A stretch of 64,000 nt of DNA from Halichondria panicea (lineage: Eukaryota; Porifera; Demospongiae; Suberitida; Halichondriidae). The notes under the pieces are model-generated. The model had not been told where the DNA came from. It did not search any database and was given only the letters and a program-made list of their open reading frames with translations. The translations under genes and the position numbers were made by a program. Positions 55,857 to 64,000 of the stretch are shown piece by piece (the first letter of the stretch is position 1; every line of letters begins with the position of its first letter). The stretch lies in NCBI RefSeq assembly GCF_963675165.1, contig NC_087377.1:1451501-1515500 (forward strand), in the 5' to 3' direction.

Positions 55857-56133
55857 TACGTGAATAGCTGGTAGCCGCGGTTGACGCTTTGAAGCGTCAA
55901 CCGCACATTACTCTACTCTTAATTAATTTGTGGTGAGCTACAACCTTCCAGAGCTCCACAGCTTTGCAAGGCTTCTCTCGAAGGTCAACAGAAGCCGTAC
56001 TGAGTCCGATCACCATAGGTTAGCAATCAAAAATTTGCTGAAATTTTCATGTGAAATTTGTATTTCAATATCAATCTCAAAAGTGAACATACATTATAAT
56101 AAATACAATTACAATTAATTCTATGGTACAACA

Positions 56134-56343
56134 ATGACTAAGAGGCCTCTGTACACAGGGGATGAGGTACTCCTAGGTATCCTGGATAGTAGTCACAGTG
56201 AGTAGACCTTCTCAGACCCATACGATGGTGGTGGTTCCATGGCAGATAGCAGTGATGATAGTTTCACAGACCTGCATGAGGAAGAAGGAGTATTACCAAC
56301 CAAGCAGACCACCTCTAGAATCAATTGTTCTTACACACAGTAG
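56134..56343 (+). pseudogene. Broken piggyBac-like transposase start
   Basis: MTKRPLYTGDEVLLGILDSS, then HSE and an in-frame stop (56,203-56,205); after the stop the same frame continues acidic (SDDSFTDLHEEEGV) to another stop. Position just inside the left end and the acidic text fit a piggyBac N-terminus. Dead. Confidence 0.5.
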
Positions 56344-57189
56344 AACATAACCTCCTCAGAGACAAACACCAGCCAACAAGCCAGCCATAAAGAAATTGAA
56401 TTTTAAATGTACCTTTGTTTGGGGTGGTGCCTAAAAGATCAAAAGATTATCATGCAATCAATACACACACTAAATTGAATAATAACATTCAGCCACATAA
56501 TTATAATTGAATTGCTATAATAGACAGCAGACTAAAAATTAGGAATGTACATGTAACACAGCACTAACTCACAAGCCAACAAACCTAAAAAAGTCTATTG
56601 AGAATGGCCATACACGAAGTACAGTACATCTCATACAAGGGTGCCAAATAATTATGAATCATGCAACCTTAGACATAATTATGTATAGGCTCCCACAAGC
56701 AAACTTACATGCAATGGAACTCATAGGCACATATAAAGCAATTGTGATCCTACAACAAACTGGGAGTTCATAAAAAGATTCAACTTTGGGCACAGAAGAA
56801 TTACAATGCATATCACAGGCAAACACACAAGCCAACTAATCACACAAGCCAACTAATGACAAATTATGACCTAATCCTAGCTGGGGAGCATAACACAACC
56901 AACAAGCCTATTATGTTGGGAAGAAAATGTCCTTACACAAGTAAACAGTACACTCATAAGCCCAACAGCCTTTGCTTTCCCCTGAAAAGGTCAGAACATT
57001 ATTATGCAATCAACCTCTGTACAAGTCATTAACAGTGAGCCTAATAGTAGTGAGCCTAATTGATTAGTAGCCTAATTGAATTGTAACCTTGGAAGCAAGC
57101 AGAAACTTCACACAAGCCTAGGCATAAGAATTAACTTTTGGCAGCACTGATAATGTAAATTGTTAGCAACATAAAGTATCATGCCACAG

Positions 57190-57242
57190 GCACACACAGG
57201 GGGCACACACGCACGCACACACACACACACACACACACGCGG
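57190..57242. repeat. CA-rich microsatellite
   Basis: CACACAC/GCACGCAC tract in the piggyBac element. Confidence 0.8.
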
Positions 57243-57463
57243 GCACCAATAGTGAATACACATGCAGCTATTAACAGAATACATTGTGGATGAGACCAAC
57301 AGATAGCTAAGCATAACACCTTTACATTGCAACACTCCTGAGCGTACATATATAGGCTTCTGTATTTTAAACTCGGGCTTCAACACACTGCTGGAGCAAG
57401 TATACTTTACAAGCTACGTAGGTAAGCGTATAGTATTATCAGCTAAAAACATACGCACACAAA

Positions 57464-58330
57464 GCTTACCTCTAAAGTAATCTCTCGCTCTGTCCTTGGC
57501 TGGTTGACTCTTCGACTGTTCAGATAGAACTACAAGGTAGCTTGAAGAGAACTGTTACTGTTACTAAGGGGTGCATCTTTCTTTGCCACACTGAAACAAA
57601 TAAATTGAATATCAACTGACACTGTACACTACACTCTAAAAACAGGCTCTAAACTAACTCAGCTTCTACACCAGTATACTTTACACACTCATAAGCTATC
57701 TAGGCAAGTGCATAAGCATATTAAATCAGCTCAGAGGCTTATGAAGGCTTATACTAGCTACATAATGCTTGCTATATACGCACACAAAGCTTACCTCTGA
57801 AGTGATCCCTTGCTCTGGCCCTTGGCTGGTTGACTGTTTCGTTGGAAACCAGGAGATCCTGACACAGTAACTACTGTAGACTACTTTAGTAAGAAGTTGA
57901 ATAAAGAAAACTGTCACTGTTTCCAAGTTATGCATCTTTCTTTGCTAGAGGCAAATGCTGAAAAAGAGAAAATAATTTGAATATCAAACGTTGTCGACTA
58001 CACTCTAAAAACAGGCTCTAAACTCACAAAGCTACTCTTCCAGTATATTTCACACACTCAGAGGCTATCTAGGTAGGTGGACAAGCATATTAAATCAGCT
58101 CAAAAGGCTTCTAAAGGCTGAACTAGGAAAATGATGATCGCTATACACACACAGAGCTTACTTGTGAAATGATCCTTCGCTGGGGCCTTGGCTGGTATAC
58201 TCCTCCGTTCAAAACTTAGAGATCCTGGCAGAGTAGCTATTCTAGACTAGTTTGCAACAAAGTTGCCTGCAGAAAACTACTACTGCTTCTTAGCTACGCA
58301 TCTTTCTTTGCTAAGAGCTGATAATGAAAG
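57464..58330 (-). repeat. Three tandem subrepeats with kept splice donors
   Basis: Starts at 57,464, 57,789 and 58,156 (steps 325 and 367). On the minus strand each carries an exon-like piece starting near CCAG|CCAAGG and ending before GTAAGC, reading roughly RARDYFR / RARDHFR / PAKDHFT. Multiplication of an exon or of a subterminal region. Confidence 0.6.
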
Positions 58331-58625
58331 TAATTTAAAATTAATTAGATTTTGGTTCCGCGGTGGGCGGTACTACGTATGAAATCATAACCGCGGCTAT
58401 TCGGTTAATCTGAGCAGTATTCTCAGGAGGCAAACATTTACGAAACGAAGCCAATGCACACGAGAAAAAATAATAGACCATGAGTAATTTTATAGACCAC
58501 TATAGACCATGCACCAGAGAATAAGTGTATAATTTTGATTTATGACAACCCTAGTGGGACCAGCACTGCATGCACACCACACACAACACTGAGTATTAAC
58601 TATAATAACATGGAGGGAGACTAAC

Positions 58626-58732
58626 CTGGTTTGAGCATCTTGTGCTGCAACAATTTGTACAGGGTTTGAATTGCCCCCCTGGGCACACACACACCCGCTA
58701 CATAGTCCTTTTTTACATCTGCAGCATACCAT
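58626..58732 (-). pseudogene. Cys-rich module exon, copy 2
   Basis: Starts MVCCRCKKGLCSGCVCAQGG; the second half in another frame reads KPCTNCCSTRCSNQ and ends at the GTTAGT donor. The break lies at a run of six G. Upstream (to 58,930) a frame EGEKEGGTLPLI... precedes in the same transcript direction and matches part of 62,100-62,180. Confidence 0.55.
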
Positions 58733-58914
58733 GCTGATGTGAGGTGTATAGATCAGTTTTCTGATGTGAGGTGAGGCAGTTGAAGATAGTCGAGTCCACT
58801 CTGTTTTAGTTGCTGATTGTTCAGCACCAGCACTGCCCGCTCTTTTATAGCGATTATGAGCGGAAGTGTGCCCCCTTCCTTTTCTCCCTCCTGGTAAGAC
58901 CAGACTCTGTACAA

Positions 58915-59700
58915 GAGAGAAGTATAGCATAAGTTAAGTTGTCGAACCACCACCCTTAATAATGACTAACGCTGGTGCTGCCAAAACAATGGAGGGCTCC
59001 CTGATATCCCCTTTGGTGGTACGCGCAGGGAGGCCTCCCAAATAATTTTCTCTGGACGCCGTCTGTGAGGGGGTGAAGGAACCAGTTATACAGTAGTAAT
59101 ATGCATATATACACACAATTCACCAAATTAACGGAGCCTCGGCTGTCAATTCCTTCGGCCCTATTGATCTGATATGCACAATGCACATTGGCTATCAAGT
59201 ATTTGACATAATACGGAATACTACATGCATTCTATACATGGCCTCACGGTTTCTGGGGTGGCTGACGAAGAGGCTGCACCTGGTGGGGTTGGAATCAAAG
59301 GTGTCAACTCTATCTGAAATCCATCAATCTGAAGACAGTTAGCTCTGCAGGCCTCCTAAATAAATGGATGTCGTCTGTAAGGGAGGAATCAGTGACACAG
59401 ACTTAAATGTATTTACAAGAAGTGTGCTTGTGCATGAATTACAATCGGCATGGATACAATTGTGAATGCGCATATAGATCTAAATTGATTAGTTCTCTCT
59501 ATAGATTTCTGGGTTAGAGTGGTAGTGTTGTTGTTGGCAGTTATACACAACTTTAATGCATCATAACTGTCGACCTATATATCTTCACAAATACTAACTA
59601 ACGGAGCCCCCATATTTCTAGGCTATAGAGATGACTTATCAACCTGCACTATGTAGGTTGATAGACGTACTAAAAAACTCGAGCACTCGACAAGCACTGC
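58915..59700 (-). repeat. Duplicated block 2 of the Cys-rich/RRM family
   Basis: Paralogue of parts of 52,990-54,840, same orientation. Includes a small minus exon 59,3xx-59,250 reading LTPLIPTPPGAASSSATPET before GTGAGG. Confidence 0.6.
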
Positions 59701-59732
59701 ACACACACACACAACACCGAGTGAATTAACTA

Positions 59733-59920
59733 CCGTATAGCGGGTAAGTTTCGTGGGGTAAAAAATTCGTTCAACTCCAAAAACGGTGAGTAAATATTTC
59801 GTTTAGTCTCGTTGCCTGCACTGCATTCCGGTAAGCCACGCCTACGTGAAAATTTCGTGGAGGTCAGCCTGCCCACGAAAATAATGAATATTTACCCCAC
59901 GAAAATTACCCGCTATACGG
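59733..59920. mobile_element. CCGTATAGCGGG MITE, intact
   Basis: 188 bases with inverted ends CCGTATAGCGGGTAA...TTACCCGCTATACGG, TA at 59,731-59,732 and 59,921-59,922. The paralogous block at 58,590-58,610 has a single TA in the matching place (ATTAACTATAATAACA). Confidence 0.92.
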
Positions 59921-59945
59921 TATAACAACATGGATAGAGACTAAC

Positions 59946-60062
59946 CTTATTTGTGCACCTGTAGCTCTGATGCAGTTGCTGCCGGTTCTACCTTCCTGGG
60001 CACACACACACACAGCTGTTGCACGACCCAGTCGTGTACTTGCAGCTGCATTTAGATGCCAT
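59946..60062 (-). pseudogene. Cys-rich module exon, copy 3
   Basis: Starts MASKCSCKYTTGSCNSCVC, then is disrupted by a stop; the end reads YRCTNK before GTTAGT. Decayed copy. Confidence 0.5.
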
Positions 60063-60539
60063 GGGCCTGGTGTGTTGCAGCAGAGCTATAGACGACGTTG
60101 AGGAGGTGAGATTTGGGGGGAAATCGATGTGGCAGATGCTGAGAGCTGGGATGGAGATGGCAGACTTAATTATTTTTGCAAATGCACCAGAAAACAAGAA
60201 AATCCAGTATAATTTATATAAAAATCCAGTATATATAATTATGACAACTCATGAGCTAGTGCATGGGCCCAGCACTGCATGCATGTTATATAGCATAATT
60301 ATAAGGACAAGTTGATGGGAATAATAGAACTAACTGCATTATAGTATAAGCTTATATGCCACAATAAACTATAGATCCTTACTTGGTATCCGAGGTCCAC
60401 CAGACAAGTCTGCCAGGGGGTTGTGGGGAGGGGTCAGCTATAGAGAGATAGAGTGTCAAAACAATTAATAGTTTAATGCCGAGTAAGGGCACCAAACAAG
60501 ATAACTTGTCTATGAACCTCTGTACAATGCACTCACCCA

Positions 60540-60730
60540 ACACAGGTGTCCCCCCCAGAAACAGTGAGGGCCATGTATAGAATGCATGCATGTAGTGTTC
60601 CGTATTATGTTAGATGTTTGTTAGCCATGCAATGTGTGTTGCAAGCGTTTTGTGGTCAGGTCAATATAATTATATATATAGGGCTGAAGGAATTGACAGC
60701 CGAGGCTCCATTAATTTTGGGAATCGTGTG
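60540..60730 (+). repeat. Inverted copy of the block exon region
   Basis: Reverse-complement relative of 53,410-53,590 and 59,115-59,250 (CAGAAACAGTGAGGGCCATG; GACAGCCGAGGCTCCATTAA). Confidence 0.65.
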
Positions 60731-60899
60731 TACTATAATTATAGGCTAATAATTATGAGCTGAATATTATATCATTGACTCAACTATATAGAGTTCATGT
60801 CACTAGTTCCTCTATACTCCCTCACAGATTCAATCAAAGAAGGTGCACCTATAGCTGGCCTACATGTAGGTTCAACCGAAGGGGATATCAGCCAGGCCC

Positions 60900-60998
60900 T
60901 CCGCAGGTTTCGCCTTCGCTACTTTTAAAGCTCAAAAATCGGCCCAAGAGGCAATAAAAAGAAGTTTTGTTGCCATTAATGGAAAAATGTTGCAATTC
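60900..60998 (+). pseudogene. RRM C-terminal half, copy 1
   Basis: FAFATF (RNP1-like), then a stop, then, after frame changes, EAIKRSFVAINGKMLQF, the alpha2-beta4 part of an RNA-recognition motif. Related to 62,445-62,520 and 63,805-63,865. Confidence 0.4.
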
Positions 60999-61596
60999 AG
61001 AAAATAAAAAAAGTAACTGATATTAATGTTCGTCTGTGCATGTTGTCTATAATACTATATAATTATTATGATGCCAAGCTAAATCACTCAAAATGCATGC
61101 ATGTTGTATGCAATATAATTATATATTACAGAACCTTTTACAAGAAGACAATCACCCGCTATGTGGCAGATAGTGGTTGATACTTGAGGGTGCTGACATT
61201 CACACTATAATTGGTATACTATAATAATTATACTGATCCAAGTTTCCATTCTCAACTGCTGATCCAATTTATCTTTCTTTGTTCTTCACCGAATCTATTG
61301 CTCATTGTTACTGATGGCTGGTCGAGGTATTCTGCCACGCCACTATGTCTGCCTAGGAAGCAGTTTAAAATAGCTTAATTATGAATGTACAATATCGGCA
61401 ATGCTAACGCTGATGGCATGTAATAATTATTTCAATGTACTTGATGTGTTATTTCTGGATATCAAGATCAGAATTCCAACATGGCAAAGACATCTTTGTT
61501 CCATGTAAGTATTTATTAAATTAAATAGATGTTAAAACGACTGGTGATCGATATCCACTGACAAAGCTGTACAAAAAAAAATTATTATTAAAGGCA

Positions 61597-61863
61597 AAAA
61601 TGTCAAGAGGAGAAGAGGAACGGAGGACTACAACTATCACTAATTCCCCGTTGCCACTTTATGCAATGAAAGGGCATTCCTCATATTGCAAGAGAAACCA
61701 AACCTGTCGCTTTAATTTCCCACACCCTCCTAGTGATGAAACTTTGAGGCCCGAGATGGCTATTAAGAAAAACACACCGCAAAGGGCAATGCTCGGGAGG
61801 ACACTGTACCACTTAACCCCCGAGCATATGCGAACGCCTCTGCAGAAGGCAACAAGGAGATGA
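61597..61863 (+). pseudogene. Helitron Rep/helicase fragment
   Basis: MSRGEEERRTTTITNSPLPL leads to SSYCKRNQTCRFNFPHPPSD ET, the C..C-CRF-FP-PP zinc-finger-like text found ahead of the helicase in Helitron proteins. Only 87 residues; the Rep and helicase parts are missing. Helitrons move by rolling circle and can carry gene pieces. Confidence 0.6.
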
Positions 61864-61959
61864 CTGGACCACTCTCAGTCGCTTCCTCGACCAACCCAGC
61901 CACAGTCTCCACCCCAGCCACAGCTAATCCAGCAGCGAACCTATAGCCACAGTCTCCCC

Positions 61960-62300
61960 CCCCGGAAACCGTGAGGGCCATGATGTAGGGTTGAATTGAC
62001 AGCCGAGGCTCCATTAATTTTGGGAATCGTGTGCATGTATACTATAATTATAGGCTAATAATTATGAGCTGCATATATATCATTGACTCAACTATATAGA
62101 GCAACTAAAACCGAGTGGACTCGACTAGACTATCTTCAACTGCCTCACATCAAAACTGCAACTATACACCTCGCATCAGCATGTCGTGCTGCAGATGCAA
62201 AATAGGAATATGTAGCGGGTGTATGTGTGCCCAGGGGGGAACACCCACTCAAGAGGCAATAAAAAAAATTTTCGTTGCAATTAACGGAAAAAAAGGAAGT
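61960..62300 (+). pseudogene. Cys-rich module exon, copy 4, with block remnants
   Basis: After a partial block copy (GAAACCGTGAGGGCCATG), ATG at 62,181 starts MSCCRCKIGICSGCMCAQGG and goes directly into an RRM-like half (QEAIKKIFVAINGKK), then a stop. The second Cys half is deleted, fusing the two modules. Confidence 0.5.
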
Positions 62301-62444
62301 TAATGTGCATGCATGCATGTTCCTGTTATGTGATGTGCTGGCACCACATGCATACATTTCATCCACATGTTGAAACTCAAGAAGTAACAGTACTTTTATC
62401 ATGATGCAAAGCCAAATCACTCAAAATGCTTGTGCTGTCTCCAG

Positions 62445-62520
62445 GGTTCGCCTTTGCCACTAAGAATCGGCCAATGAGGCAGTGAAGAAAAAATTTGTTT
62501 CAGTTAAAGGAAAAAATGTA
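62445..62520 (+). pseudogene. RRM C-terminal half, copy 2
   Basis: GFAFAT text, then NEAVKKKFVSVKGKNV-like sequence across a stop. Decayed. Confidence 0.35.
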
Positions 62521-62578
62521 AGTTAATGTGCATGTCACTGCATCATCTCAGCTCGCATGGTATCTATAAATAGCTATT

Positions 62579-62790
62579 AAATGCTGTAGACGTAGCACAG
62601 GAGCATGCCATAGATGTGTGTGTCCATGCATGGCAGACCTTGCAGCAATTGTATCCCTGGAACAAGCTCGAGGTGCACCAACAAGGTTAGTCTTTATATA
62701 TATATATATTCATGTTGTTATAGTTATGGCAGCATCCAAACAATCTATTTACGAGGCCTCCCTACCGACAACAAAGAATTGAGACTCTCA
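62579..62790 (+). pseudogene. Cys-rich module copy 5 with RRM N-terminal half
   Basis: KCCRRSTGACHRCVC, frame break, then GRPCSNCIPGTSSRCTNK and a GTTAGT donor at 62,685. The next exon (from 62,733) reads SKQSIYLRGLPTDNKELRLS, whose IYLRGLP resembles RNP2 of an RNA-recognition motif. This suggests the family protein is Cys-rich module plus RRM. Confidence 0.5.
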
Positions 62791-62818
62791 GCTCCACTGG
62801 TCTGGTCCGACTAGCCTG

Positions 62819-62995
62819 ACCATGTCGGCATGCTGCTGCAGATGCACAAAAGGATCTTGCCAAAGTTGTGTGTGTGCCCAGTTCCATGACCATGTCGGCA
62901 TCATGCTGCAGATGCACGAAAGGATTCTGTCAGAGTTGTGTGTGTGCCCAGGCCGTGTACAAATTGCTTCAGCACCAGCTGTACTAACCATGCAG
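62819..62995 (+). pseudogene. Cys-rich module copies 6 and 7 (70-base tandem)
   Basis: The first, partial copy (SACCCRCTKGSCQSCVC) is repeated 70 bases on as SASCCRCTKGFCQSCVC; the end in another frame reads RPCTNCFSTSCTNHA before the GTTAGT donor at 62,996. Confidence 0.55.
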
Positions 62996-63289
62996 GTTAG
63001 TCTCTATGATATCAAACAAAATTTGGTTTTAATCAAATGAAAAAATGTAAGTTATTGTGCATGTTCCTGTTATGTGATGTGCTGGCACCATGCATGCACT
63101 TTGTCCACACGTGGAAATAAAAAAAAAAAGAGTAGTGACTGTATGTACTTGTGTTGGTTAATTGTATTTCTGTGCGAGGACAAAACAATGGTACCTGCAG
63201 TTGTGAAGCCACAATGAGGATCCAGAGGTTTTGTACAGTATAATTATACCTCGGTGATCTCCAAATTAATGATAAATAATTAAGGTAGT

Positions 63290-63600
63290 GTTTTAAATTT
63301 TAGGACAACAATGCTAAAAAGCAGTACAAGTACGGTGGCCAAAATAGCATCAAACGGAGGGAGGCCCTACATGAAGATGTCTATTATAAGAAAACCTCTC
63401 TGGTCTCTTGCAGCTATTCACAAAGTTATGCCAGTGGGTATACTATGTACTATGTGCTCATCATTCTCAGGCATGCACCGAGAAGAAGTTTTTTGGGAGG
63501 TCTACCTCATGGGTGCACAGAAAAATAAAGAGAGAAGAGTGTTTGTCTCTGGTCTCCCCCCACATACGTCGAGGGACTCTGTGGCGGAGGCCCTGAAGAT
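63290..63600 (+). pseudogene. RRM N-terminal exons
   Basis: Exon 63,521-63,600 reads KNKERRVFVSGLPPHTSRDS, then VAEALKM: a clear RNP2 (VFVSGLP) and the first helix of an RRM. An earlier piece at about 63,480 has FLGGLPHGCT in another frame, a second RNP2-like copy. Confidence 0.5.
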
Positions 63601-63769
63601 GTCTAATAATAACAAAGTTATGCCAGTGGGTATAATTATGTGCTCATCATTCACAGGCATGAATGCACTAACTGGTGTTCTCTGTTCTCTGACCCCCCAC
63701 TCCCTCACAGACAACTGGCACAGCTCCAGGAACACCTCCGACAGCACCTGCAGTCGTCACTGTTAATGT

Positions 63770-63870
63770 TGTCCTCTCTGGTATAGAAAGGAAGGAAGAG
63801 GGTTCCGGTTCGCCTTTGCAACTTTTTTTTTAGTAAAAAAGCGGCCAAAATGGCAATAAAGACCGCATGT
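63770..63870 (+). pseudogene. RRM C-terminal half, copy 3
   Basis: VNVVLSGIERKEEG, then in another frame FRFAFATF (RNP1). With the exon above it could make one RRM apart from frame breaks. Confidence 0.4.
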
Positions 63871-64000
63871 TTTCATGAGGCTTGCCACAGATTTGATGCG
63901 TATTATGAATCGATTTTCCAAGCCAAAATGCTCTAGCGTTATAATTATAAATTAAAAAAGGTTGTAAAAATGATGTTATAATTGCAGTCTAACAAATATC

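Larger units (their letters stand above)
55614..58404 (+). mobile_element. piggyBac-type element with TTAA target sites
   Basis: Ends CCGAATAGCCGCGGTT and its complement, both flanked by TTAA (55,610-55,613; 58,405-58,408), the hallmark of piggyBac. A subterminal hairpin GACGCTTTGAAGCGTC occurs twice near the left end. Contains a nested MITE (55,650), a broken transposase-like start (56,134) and three tandem subrepeats at the right. No complete transposase; non-autonomous or decayed. Confidence 0.85.

Overview
The window looks like nuclear DNA of an early-branching animal, most likely a demosponge. It is AT-rich and has many short exons with GT/AG introns. It carries metazoan genes (a DAPK-like ankyrin/GTPase/death-domain gene, CFAP299, an ARL3-like GTPase, DNA primase large subunit PRIM2, an APEX1-like nuclease and a NAK-family kinase). 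It also has a very high load of small inverted-repeat transposons, satellites and microsatellites. The assignment to sponges is inference from gene content and texture. There is one 200-base run of N (4,624-4,823). No rRNA, tRNA or CRISPR array was recognised.

Layout. 0-9.1 kb: two copies (A, B) of a long exon-like repeat, a foldback Tc1/mariner-type element and a broken copy of a piggyBac-like exon. 9-14 kb: an orphan subtilase prodomain and repeats. 14.1-26.0 kb, minus strand: one 12-exon gene whose junctions all join in frame to about 1,150 residues: two 30-nt microexons, ankyrin repeats, a short hydrophobic segment, a Roc/COR-like GTPase with a large insertion, and a death domain. 26.5-27.8 kb, minus: the last three visible exons of an AAK1/BIKE-type kinase, with a frame break. 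29.2-31.5 kb: a mosaic of fragments paralogous to parts of 2-5 kb and 14 kb, including an orphan death-domain exon. 31.8-36.2 kb: a 45-bp satellite with a 1,425-bp higher-order repeat. 37-39.7 kb, minus: CFAP299 exons with decayed exon copies. 42.7-43.5 kb, plus: ARL3-like exons. 47.4-49.0 kb, plus: PRIM2, all four Fe-S cysteines visible but with a frame break. 49.9-52.8 kb, minus: the end of an APEX1-like gene, its intron filled by a TIR element. 53-64 kb: duplicated blocks of a spliced family of Cys-rich and RRM-like exons on both strands, plus a TTAA-flanked piggyBac element and a Helitron fragment.

The genes form no obvious pathway. ARL3 and CFAP299 are both ciliary, and PRIM2 and APEX1 both act on DNA, but these may be chance neighbours. 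The strongest themes are (1) a kinase-less DAPK-like death-domain gene with internal exon duplications, (2) a series of MITEs with 9-bp target duplications, one of which landed exactly on the splice acceptor of a PRIM2 exon and contains an inverted copy of its own flank, and (3) a proliferating Cys-rich/RRM exon family.
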